Source: Heterocephalus glaber | Lineage: Eukaryota > Chordata > Mammalia > Rodentia > Bathyergidae | Direction of reading: 5' to 3' | Length of the DNA stretch: 64,000 nucleotides | Assembly (NCBI RefSeq): GCF_000247695.1 | Contig: NW_004624805.1 | Location: 6,639,212-6,703,211, forward strand | Shown: in pieces, positions 55,750-64,000 of the stretch | How the letters are laid out: every line of letters starts with the position of its first letter | Numbering within the stretch: the stretch's first letter is position 1 | Notes under the pieces: model-generated | Told to the model about the DNA's origin: nothing | What the model saw: the letters and a program-made list of their open reading frames with translations, nothing else | The model's database searches: none | Program-made: the position numbers and the translations under genes

Positions 55750-56278
55750 ATCTATCCACCCACCTCCCTACCATCCATCCATCCATCCACCAATCCATCT
55801 ATCCATTCATCCCCCTACCTACCTACCATCTATCCATCCACCAATTCATCTATCCAGTCATCCATCCACCTACCCATCCATCCAGTCATCCATCCACCAA
55901 TCCATCTATCCATCCATCCACCCACCCATCCATCTATCCATCCACCCATCCATCCATCCACCAATCCATCTATCCATCCATCCACCCACCAATCCATCTA
56001 TCCATCCACCCATCCATCCATCCACCAATCCATCTATCCATTCATCCCCCTACCTACCTACCATCTATCCATCCACCAATTCATCTATCCATCCATCCAT
56101 CCACCTACCTACCATCTATCTATCCATCCACCCACCCATCCTCCATCCACTCATCCACCACCCATTTATCCATCCATCCACTCATTCATCCATCCATCCA
56201 TCTATCCATCCATCCCCCCCCCACCTACCTAGCATCTATCCATCTACCCATCCATCCATCCATCTATCCACCCATCCA
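55750..56278 (+). repeat. CATC-type tetranucleotide array, about 530 bp
   Basis: Imperfect (atcc)n interspersed with 'cacc', 'tcta' and 'ctac' variants. Higher-order blocks recur, such as 'ccaccaatccatctatccat' and a cccctacctacctaccatc block that appears near 55812 and 56047. Confidence 0.93.
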
Positions 56279-56645
56279 GGTGTTGCCAGGGATTGGAAAC
56301 AGAGATTCAACAGCAAACAAGGCAGAACTCAACCTGACCTCATAAAACTTGTATTCTTGTAGGAAAGGCAGACAATAAATAAGGAAACAAGCAAATGAAA
56401 GCTAATTATTGAGATGAGTTCTGTGAGGGACAAGGTATTGAGATAGAGTGCGACCAACTTCAGCTGGTTGGAGAGGGCTTCAGTTCTATGGAGGAAGTGC
56501 CCCAGCAGTCCAGGCAGGAGGAAACTAAACCAATGACCCTGAAGCCAATAGGAGCAGGGAGTTGTAGGGAAAGGACGTTAAATGTTGACCAACACAGTGA
56601 GCAAAGGTCAGCGGTTGGCATGAGGGACAACAGCCACTAACTTTC
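56279..56645 (-). mobile_element. LINE-2 remnant
   Basis: 'gggattggaaacagagattc', 'cataaaacttgtattcttgt', 'ggcagacaataaataaggaa' and 'gatgagttctgtgagggaca' follow reversed L2. Confidence 0.6.
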
Positions 56646-57009
56646 AGCAGAGTAAGGAGCTGGGTTTTGGTCAAAGCTCTCCAGAAAGCAACTGAGCGGT
56701 TCCAAGCAGATGTGCAACACATGCAAATTTATTTATTTTTAAAAGTCTACTCTCACTACTGGGTGGAAGTTGCCCAAGGAGGCAGAAAGCCAGGCTGGAA
56801 GTGTTTCTGTCCCTGAGAATTCTTTTGCCCCTGACATTACCATTCTCCACATTTGTGCTGCTAACAATTGTGGGTTCTGCTTGGATTCCCAAAATGCTCC
56901 ATTCATTTTCCAAATTAAAACCTTTAAAAATTTTTCTTTCTTGCTATGTGTGTTTCTTTGTTTCTTGTCTGCATATCTAGAATCTTTAAGCTTCTTCCAT
57001 CTGGACATA
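56646..57009. other. Unrecognised sequence
   Basis: Minus and plus frames overlap at 56671-57015. No domain recognised. Confidence 0.3.
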
Positions 57010-57680
57010 ATTTAAAAAGTGCCGGCCTCGCCCCATGCGCCCCCAGCACCGAGGTCTGTCTGTGGCCTCCCCATCTGCTCGGACACCAGTGACACATGTG
57101 TGGATGCTGCGCTCCTTCTGGCCTGGTCCCGCTGTCAGCAAGTCTTCCCACGCGTGTGTTGCAACACTTTCCGTGTCCTCCCGTGACAAGGGACTCAGCT
57201 GTCTTCGCTGGCACCCTGCCCTGTCCAGGGACAGCCTATCCTGTGTGGTCCTCCCCTCCCCATCCGAGGTCCCACTGGGGCTGTGGCGCCGTCCTGAGCC
57301 CCACACGGCGAGCTGACTTGGCCTCTGCTGCCCTGGCCCTGGCACCTGGCGCCCCCGCGCTGGGTCACTGCTCCTCTGCCTTCTCTTGGGGGCACATCGG
57401 TCCTGCTGTCAGGCCCTCATCCAGACCTCTTCAGCACCTCCACAGACCCACTGGTCACAGTCCCCTGCCCTGCTCAGCGCCCAGGAGGCCGACCTGTGGG
57501 CACGACCCAGACCTCCTCGGCCTTCCTGTCGCGCCATGTCAGGGGGAGGAGACAGCAATCAAGATTCTCATTCCCCACCTCTGCCCGAGGCTGAGAGGGC
57601 TGCTCCCCTCCCTGCCGTGTCACAGAGCCCAGGCACCCTCCTGCCCCCCACCTTTGTTCACACACTGACTTGCTTGTTGT
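57010..57680. other. GC-rich block of unknown origin
   Basis: About 670 bp strikingly richer in C and G than its surroundings, with sharp edges. A 190-codon plus frame (57096-57668) and minus frames of up to 119 codons coexist, as expected when stop codons are rare. The product is rich in P, S, R and A with no recognised domain. It could be a GC-rich tandem-decayed sequence, a regulatory island or an unrecognised exon. Confidence 0.4.
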
Positions 57681-58025
57681 CTGTCTGTTTGTTTTGCTGC
57701 CCTGGGGATTGAAGCCAGCTGTCCACACACTGGGTGAGCAGGCTGCCAGCAACAGAGGCTGTCACCATTCTGGTGACAGGGGAGCCAGACACACAGCCCC
57801 CGTGTGACTTGCGCCATGCTCTACGGCTTGTGAGCGACATCTGGAACTTGACCCGGGGCCATGTGACCATAAAGTTGATGCTCTTAACCACAATATTCTA
57901 AATCATTAAAGTCGGTTGTGAACTTTTAGTAAGGAGTCCTGCATTCAACACTTACAGCTGGCTTGTTTTGGTGCCTCCTTATAAAAATATCAGTAAGAAG
58001 AAAATAAATACTTTAAACTCTAGTT
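57681..58025. other. Unrecognised sequence
   Basis: Short piece before the next SINE. 'ctggggattgaagcc' at 57703 is a possible ID B-box remnant. Confidence 0.3.
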
Positions 58026-58036
58026 AGAAGGTGTTT

Positions 58037-58142
58037 TTTATTTATTTGTCTATTTGTTTATTTTTCAGTACCAGGGATCGTACTCAGGACCTTGTGTTTG
58101 CAAGGCAGGTATGGTGCCGCTGAGCTACATCCCCAGCCCATA
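58037..58142 (-). mobile_element. tRNA-Ala SINE
   Basis: (ttta)n tail, agtaccagggatcgtactca, 'gtttgcaaggcaggtatggt' and 'gagctacatccccagccc'. Duplications agaaggtgttt lie at 58026-58036 and 58143-58153. Confidence 0.9.
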
Positions 58143-58240
58143 AGAAGGTGTTTAAACAAAGTAAGAAGGTCTTTTAAAGTGCTATTTAATCAGATGACAT
58201 TAGAATATGAGATAAGGGCAAAAGACATACTTTAAATTCT

Positions 58241-58281
58241 TTTTTTTTGTTACTGGGGATCAAACTTGGGTCCTTGAGCTT
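58241..58281 (-). mobile_element. Severely 5'-truncated tRNA-Ala SINE (41 bp)
   Basis: Only the tail and the B-box half ('gttactggggatcaaacttg') are present. Exact 15-bp duplications catactttaaattct lie at 58226-58240 and 58282-58296. Confidence 0.88.
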
Positions 58282-58327
58282 CATACTTTAAATTCTTCTA
58301 AGCATTTTGATAGGACAAATTTAGATT

Positions 58328-58532
58328 TTTGTTTTGCTTTCGCAGTAGTAAGAATTGTGTTCAGGGACTTTGCCTTTTGTACTGAGCTATATCCCCATCC
58401 TTTTTTTTTTTTTTTAATTATTTTTGAGGCAGGGTTTCACTAAGTTGCCCAGTTGGGGTTGAACTTGTGATCCTCTTGTCTCAGCATCCCGGAGTGCTGG
58501 AATGACAGGCGTGTGTCACCATGCCTGACTAA
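58328..58532 (-). mobile_element. Dimeric B1-ID SINE
   Basis: ID half 58340-58400 ('tttgtactgagctatatccc'). B1 half 58420-58532 ('tgaggcagggtttcactaag', 'ggagtgctggaatgacaggc'). Confidence 0.72.
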
Positions 58533-58704
58533 AACAAAGTCATGTCTTGAAGAGGTAGTTAAGGGAGTTAATCAATCTTCAAGGATGCTCATTTTTAAAA
58601 AGCAGGTCTGTGGTCATTTACTTCAATGGTTCCCAAACTTTAGTGTCATAGCTACCGGAGACATGGTCGGTAGGACTATTCCCAAAAGTCTGAAGAAGAA
58701 TCCT

Positions 58705-59100
58705 TGGGCACTGTAGCAGGCAGAATAATGGCCACACAAACATGTCCGAGTTCTAACCCCAAACCTGTGGATACATTTTCTTGTATAGCAAAAGGACTTT
58801 GCAAATGTGATTAAAACCTTTGAGTTGCAAACTTGCCCTGCAAGCTCTGGGTGGCCCTGCGTAACCACTCGGGTGCTCGCAGGTGAGTAAGTGAGCGGAA
58901 GCAGAGGTCGGGGTGACCTGACTTCCGGCGAAGCCTGTGGCGGCCCTGGGAACTGCAGAAAGCAAGGACCGAGCTCTCCCACAGCCCAGCCATGAAAGCA
59001 GCCCTGCGGGTTTTGGCCTCCAGAGCTGCAGGATAATACACTAGTGTGTTTTAAGCCACTAAGTGGGTTCGCCACAGCGGCGACGGGAAAGTGACTCGGG
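58705..59100 (+). mobile_element. MLT1-like LTR
   Basis: 'ggcagaataatggccacaca', 'aaggactttgcaaatgtgat', 'ggcctccagagctgcaggat' and 'gttttaagccactaagtggg' are ordered MLT1 landmarks. The 168-codon minus frame across it is incidental. Confidence 0.7.
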
Positions 59101-59685
59101 GTCAGCTCAGAGGTCAGCCTCTCTGACACAGCCGCCCCCCCCTCGCGGGGAGGGGGTGAATCCGCAGACCGGCCCCAGGATCAGTGGAACAGCCTCGGTG
59201 CAGGCTGCTAGCGACAAGACGCAGCTCCCTAACCTTCCTCTATCTAGCTCTTCCTAATTGAAAAGCATACTTTATAAAATAATTTTTGGCCATATACTCT
59301 GGCCTACTATTTTGTTTATGTTTACAAAATAAGCCACTGGTTTACAACACAGACTACTAACTGATCATGGTATAGTCATGGAAAGAAATGTAGTTATAAT
59401 AGAAAAAAATATGGCATTTCGAATCAGCTGGATGCAGGATCTCAGTATTTCTGGGCCACATAAACTTGAGTAAATTCCCTCACTTTCATGAGTTTCCTTC
59501 AGCGTTCACAGCTACAGGACAACAAATGGGTGTGCATCCAAGACCTGGTAGAGCAGCAGTCATTTAATATAATTTGCCTTATTAATAGATTTGATTCATG
59601 TGTGGGAACAAAATTATACAATAATCTCCGTCAACACTGAAAAAATCTGACAAAATACAACATCCATTCCATATTAAAAAATAAG
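59101..59685. other. Unrecognised sequence
   Basis: A GC-rich start (to 59230), then AT-rich. Nothing named. Confidence 0.3.
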
Positions 59686-59687
59686 CT

Positions 59688-59762
59688 GGAGGATTGCTAT
59701 GAGTTCAAGGGCAGCCTGGGATACATAGCAAGACCCTATGTAAATAATAAATAAATATAAAG
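59688..59762 (+). mobile_element. B1 SINE 3' fragment
   Basis: 'ggaggattgctatgagttca', 'agggcagcctgggatacata' and 'gcaagaccctatgtaaa', with an ataaataaa tail. Confidence 0.65.
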
Positions 59763-61007
59763 AAAGCTCACAAAGTCAGAATTGATGGATAGTTATGTTT
59801 CTCATAGTCAGGCAGGCAAGTTTAAAGTTCTTTCTGTTCTCCATCTCTTCCTCCAGGTCCAGAAGCATAATGACAAAATACTGATAAACTCCATGTATGT
59901 GAATCTTCCCACTACTGGATGCTAAGCAGGGACCTTTTTGGTCTTTATTTCTGCAGACATTCAACTAGTTTTATTTCCTTCACCAGAACCCCACCTTGAG
60001 AATATGCAATACTTCCAGCTGGAGATAAACAGGATTTCTGAAGAGGGCAGGGTTGATGCACTGTCGTCTGTCGGGTGCAATTCGACCTGATTTTGGGGGG
60101 AAATCATTTCAGAATTAAATTACGATTAGGCCCTAGTTCTCCTGCCTACAGGCCAGCTTCGGCAGGTCCAGACATAACTCCGTTTTCCCCTCCAGTCTCA
60201 GCTAAGACCTCAATGGTCCCAAGACCCTGTGAGGCTCCAGGTCAGGTCTACACCAGCGGGAGACATCCTTGGAGGAACCAAATCTCCATCTGCATAGTTC
60301 CTCATTGTTCTAGGATCACCGCTGTGCCCTCTGAGTCAATTGCTACTTTTGTTTCTGCTGATGTTCTGAATAAAGCTTCGGCAAGCTCAGGGTCTGGGGT
60401 CTTTGCCGCCCAGAGCGGCACTGATCAGGCCAAAGCTCAGCTTCTTCTCTAAGTCTCATTTTCTGTCTACATATTAATTAATTCGGCTTGTGCTGTCGTG
60501 GCTCGCAGGAGACTAGAACTTACTGCAGAGGTTCTAGTAAGGTACCCTTTCCCTGTTCCCTACAAACGTCCCTCTGTCAGACCCAAGGCTTGATAAGTGT
60601 CTCAGGCAGAAGACGCCTATCGTGTGCTGCAAAAATAAATCACCTAGGAGTAATCGCAGGGCTGAAAGCCCCGTGGCAGCAGGTATTTGAGAAGTGATCG
60701 AGCGCCCTCTATTGGTGGGCCTGGAGAACCGCGTCCTGTCGCCAGGAGGGGTTCGCACAGGACTGGTGCTCTCCTGAGTCTTGGGGCAACGGTGGCCTGG
60801 AGGGGCCGATCTCAGCAGCAAGACTGGCCCTGCCCTGTAACCAGAGAGCAGAAGTAGCTTCGCGGAATGAGGCGGGAGAGTCCTGGGAACCCAGACAGAG
60901 ACAGAGCGCCACAGGATGGGGGTGAGAGAAGGCAATGGGAAGAATAACATTATTTCCAGACCTACCCCGTGAATCCTGCCCGTTCAACATAATGACTTTT
61001 TAGTGTG
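59763..61007. other. Unrecognised sequence
   Basis: A 125-codon plus frame (60075-60452) and a 138-codon minus frame (60534-60950) have no domain I recognise. A CTCF-like motif lies at 60702-60715. No repeat family named. Confidence 0.3.
60702..60715 (-). promoter_or_regulatory. CTCF-like motif
   Basis: The minus strand reads ccaatagagggcgc, 13 of 14 positions of CCASYAGRKGGCRS (A at the S position). Confidence 0.45.
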
Positions 61008-61093
61008 TTTTCTTTTTTTGGTACCGGGGATCGAACTCCGGTCCTTGTGCTTGCAAGACAGGCGGCAGAACCACTGAGCTAAATCCCCGGCCC
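61008..61093 (-). mobile_element. tRNA-Ala SINE
   Basis: T-run, ggtaccggggatcgaactcc, 'gcttgcaagacaggcggc' and 'gagctaaatccccggccc'. Near-consensus copy. Confidence 0.9.
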
Positions 61094-61199
61094 AAGGGCA
61101 GAGATTATGAACTGCGGCCTGGGAAGCCTGGGGCTGAAAGAAACAGACATTATCTCTGTCCTCCCTGCAGCGCCCCCCCCCTCACTCTGGGGTGATGCG

Positions 61200-61345
61200 T
61201 TGCCCTTCTCTATTTGTCTCACCTGTAAAATGAAAGCTATGATAGCGGGTAGTTGCTCAGTTCTTAGACGCATTTAATGAGATGATAATGTAACTACCAT
61301 GGTGTCTGGCAGACAGAAAAGCTTCAGTAAATGTAGGCTTTTATC
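61200..61345 (+). mobile_element. MIR-like remnant
   Basis: 'tctcacctgtaaaatgaaag', 'gcatttaatgagatgataat' and 'gtgtctggcagacagaaaag' resemble the MIR/MIR3 core. Confidence 0.45.
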
Positions 61346-61409
61346 CCACTTCTTTTTCCCTGACCCTAGGGCATTGTCCTCCGTTTACCTTCTGGGCTTC
61401 TTGTTTGTT

Positions 61410-61605
61410 TGTTTGGCACTGGGAATTGATCCAAAGGCTTTCATACTGAGCTATGTCCCCAGATCCCCTTTTTTTCTTTAATTTTTTATTTTGAGACAAG
61501 ATCTCGCTGAGTCACAAACTTCCCAGGCTGGGCTTGAACTTGTGATCCTCTGCTTCAGCCTCCCAGGGTGCCAGGACTATGATGTGTGCTACTGAGCCAG
61601 GCTCC
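61410..61605 (-). mobile_element. Dimeric B1-ID SINE
   Basis: ID half 61412-61465 ('gcactgggaattgatccaaa', 'tactgagctatgtccccag'). B1 half 61480-61603 ('ttttgagacaagatctcgct', 'ggtgccaggactatgatgtg'). Confidence 0.75.
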
Positions 61606-61802
61606 TGGGTTTCTGCAGGACAAGTTCAGTCCTCCTTCCATGGGAGGCCTTGGGGTATTTGAAGATTTCCCTCATGTTCTTTTGGATCTTCTCTGGATCC
61701 ACAAATTTATCAGTGTCCTTAAAACATAGCCCCTGCGGTGGGACCGTGTCCAACACATGTGCCGAGAACGGAAGAGGACAGAGAACAGCTGTTTACTCCC
61801 TC

Positions 61803-61918
61803 AGTGGTTTCATTTTGAGATAAGATCTTGCTGTCACTGAGTCACCCAGGCTGGTCTCCTCCTGTCTCAGGTTCCCAGAAGGCTGGGACTACAGGCATGT
61901 GCCACCATGCCCAGGGAA
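61803..61918 (-). mobile_element. B1 SINE (monomer)
   Basis: 'ttttgagataagatcttgct', 'gtcacccaggctggtctcct' and 'ggactacaggcatgtgccac': reversed B1. Confidence 0.75.
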
Positions 61919-62102
61919 AGTTCTGTTGTTTATAAGTCACTAAATGTGGTGTCTTGTTGCACCAACTCAATGGACCGGGGCACACCATTCTCTCCACAGG
62001 CTCACGTGGGTGTTTTTCCTGAGAACTGATGCCATCTGTCTCTCTATAAAATTGGTTTTGAAATCATATGAAGCATTTTACATCTCTGCAATCTTTCATT
62101 AT

Positions 62103-62467
62103 TAGACTTACTTTCCTGTCACTGAGACAAAATATCCAATACAGCTTGAAGGAGGAGAGACTTATTTTGACTCTGTTTCAGTCCATGCTCAGCTGGCAGA
62201 CACAGGATGGCAGAGGGGCGTGGCAGCCCAACAGCTGCCCACCTAATGGTGGCAGGAAGCAGAGAGGGAAGGGAGGACTCAGAGGAGAATACACACTGCT
62301 GCTGGTCACCCCCCAGCAACCTCTCCAGCCAGCCCCACCTCCGAAGGGCACATTTGGCCACGGAACTCAACGATGGATGAATCCATGGAAAAGCACAGCG
62401 CCCAGGTTCCAGTCATTTCCACACATGGGACCTTTGGGGGACATTTGAGATCTACACCCTAGCACTA
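62103..62467 (-). mobile_element. MaLR LTR, antisense
   Basis: 'ttcctgtcactgagacaaaa', 'ctgtttcagtccatgctcag', 'gccccacctccgaagggcac' and 'acctttgggggacatttgag'. The 126-codon plus frame inside is incidental. Confidence 0.68.
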
Positions 62468-63905
62468 GGTTCGGTAGTCTCAGCTGAGCTTGATCGTTGG
62501 TATTTTTGTAATTGTAACTTCTAGAAACTAATGTCATTCTTCCATTGCATGGATTGCAATTTTTGTAATATTGTACATTCTGTTCCCTTGATTAAACTGG
62601 TCTTTGAATATTTTCTCAACATCTCCTTATATGACCCTCTTTTATAATCACAATTAATACAGACCATTCCTTTCCCTGCTCCTGTAGGTGAAAAGTAATG
62701 TCTCTGTTATCTCATCACTAAGTGTAGTTAACAGATTGTTAACTATAATGTGTTCTAGTTAACTCTAGTTAATAACATTAGCCATAATGTCCTGGTGTAC
62801 TGACTTCTGTGTGCCACACGAGACATGGCACAAAATCCCCCTCTTGGTTCTCGAGTTTTCATGGTACAGAGAAGAGTCACGCAAATAGAGTAAACCAATC
62901 TCTCTTCTTTTTATCGTCCTTACTCCTCTCCTCTTCCTCTTCTCTCATTCTCTCAATTCACATTGTCAGCAGGAGACTGGAGGGCTCCATTCCAGTTAGC
63001 ACCCCGTGGGTCCAACAGTCAACCAGGATGCAGAAGCCCGAGGTGAATTATGGGTTGGTGGTGGGGAGACAGATCTACTGTGACAGCAGAGTGTGCTGTG
63101 CTTACTCAAGCTCAATTCTTCTAATTGACTTGGACCAAGTAGAGAGCTTCCAAGACTTTCATAATTCCTGCAATGATCTAATTCTGAAGTCAATGTCTTT
63201 CTGGACAGTTATGTAATAGGCGTTCTAAACAACCAACAGTTAGTGTCATTTTATTCCTCTTCATTTTTACCACCGAGTGCTCCAAGTTGCAACAAAATAC
63301 TGCTATAATGATAAGTAAAAGTCCACATATTTCTTTTTTTTTTTAAATCTCAGAATTTTGGATGGACAAAACTACATTTCTTAGTTCTTGGGGGGAAATG
63401 CAAGAATTTGTTAGAAAACTTGCAAGACTTTTCACATTCGAATTACTTCAATAGTAGGATGAGTCAAGGATAATTGAATCAGGGACATATGGATTAAATT
63501 CTCCCTTAAATACACATGGGTATAAAAATGAAGGGACGAATGCTTCCCAAATATTTACCAAAAGAAAATACTTTCAAAATAATTTGAGACAGTCAGCATA
63601 TCCCCAACACAGATGTGTTCTCTTATGTCTAAAAATGAATTTTTCCTTCGGGTTCTTGATGTGTTGATTTAATTTTTGTTGATGCCTAAGCATATTAGGC
63701 ATCTTCCAGAGCTCACCCAGTCTGAAGTCAGGGCTTCCTATTTGGAAACAAGAACTCTTAGTGAAATGATTAGCATAATTCTCTTCCTGGTTTTCCACAT
63801 CTATTAGCGCGATGTTTTTTAAATCTGTGCAGCAATGGACATCATTGTCAATCCTATTTCTGCAATTGCTTTTTATGGCCCTAACCCACTTACTGTGAGC
63901 AGACT
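62468..63905. other. Unrecognised AT-rich sequence
   Basis: No gene or named repeat. A 135-codon plus frame (62809-63216) has a serine/leucine run from a C/T tract and no known domain. Confidence 0.35.
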
Positions 63906-64000
63906 TCCCGGTGTGGGGGGCCTTGCCCCCCCGCTAGAACTCTTGAGTGCCTTTTACGGACATATCCGGGCCTGCTGCAAATCTACCCGGCAACAAGGAA
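63906..64000 (+). other. Possible edge of an element running out of the window
   Basis: After AT-rich sequence there is an abrupt GC-rich block with a strong hairpin (gggggg..cccccc, 63915-63932), starting with TGTGGGGGG at 63912. This resembles the start of some LTRs, but only about 90 bp is visible. Confidence 0.2.

Noticed and set aside
55750..56278. CRISPR-like array
   Set aside because: The unit is a 4-bp slippage repeat without spacers, in a mammalian genome.
57096..57668. 190-codon frame as a protein-coding gene
   Set aside because: It lies in a GC-rich block with long frames on both strands and a low-complexity product. It is reported as an open question only.
58623..59129. 168-codon minus-strand frame
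   Set aside because: It lies antisense across an MLT1-like LTR with a GC-rich middle, which explains the lack of stops.
60075..60452. 125-codon frame resembling a retrogene
   Set aside because: No family could be recognised, and there is no A tail or target duplication visible.

Overview
This window is nuclear DNA from a placental mammal, almost certainly a rodent. It is dominated by interspersed repeats and I see no intact multi-exon gene. The best clue to the organism is a high-copy SINE of about 75-85 bp derived from tRNA-Ala (ID-like: A box tagctcagtgg, B box gttcgatcc, 3' end ggtacc plus A tail), present in at least 20 copies. Dimeric SINEs made of a 7SL-derived B1 half and an ID half are also present. 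That pairing is known from squirrel-related, beaver and hystricognath rodents rather than mouse or rat. I lean towards a hystricognath, but the sequence alone does not settle it.

Gene-derived content is two processed retrocopies. The first (8155-9756) is a near full-length spermine synthase (SMS) copy with a still-open 365-codon frame, UTR-like flanks and a recognisable target-site duplication. The second (about 15907-16325) is a broken ribosomal protein L26 copy. Every other long open frame I looked at is repeat-derived or lacks any coding signature I can recognise.

Layout. 0-7.5 kb: MaLR-type solo LTRs, a Tigger-like DNA transposon remnant, a TATA-containing retroviral LTR and SINEs. 8.1-9.8 kb: SMS retrocopy. 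10-16 kb: old MIR/L2 remnants, unrecognised sequence and the RPL26 retrocopy. 16.7-20.7 kb: one L1 insertion with a 5' inversion (twin-priming structure), perfect 16-bp target duplications and four later SINE insertions inside it. 20.7-31 kb: old L1, L2, MaLR and unrecognised sequence. 31-48 kb: SINEs, L1 3' ends, an old L1 at 36.4-37.7 kb, many MaLR LTRs, several simple repeats and a probable SINE-L1 chimeric insertion. 48-64 kb: unrecognised sequence, B1-ID dimers, a 500-bp CATC-type tetranucleotide array, a GC-rich block at 57.0-57.7 kb and several CTCF-like motifs.

The window looks like an intergenic or intronic segment. There is no operon-like organisation and no convincing undescribed multi-gene system. 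The most informative observations concern retrotransposition: the twin-primed L1, the SMS frame kept open by two compensating indels, the SINE-L1 chimera, SINE subfamilies that differ at the ancestral anticodon, and microsatellites grown from SINE tails. Boundaries of old repeats are approximate. Family names are given from remembered consensus patterns without any database search.
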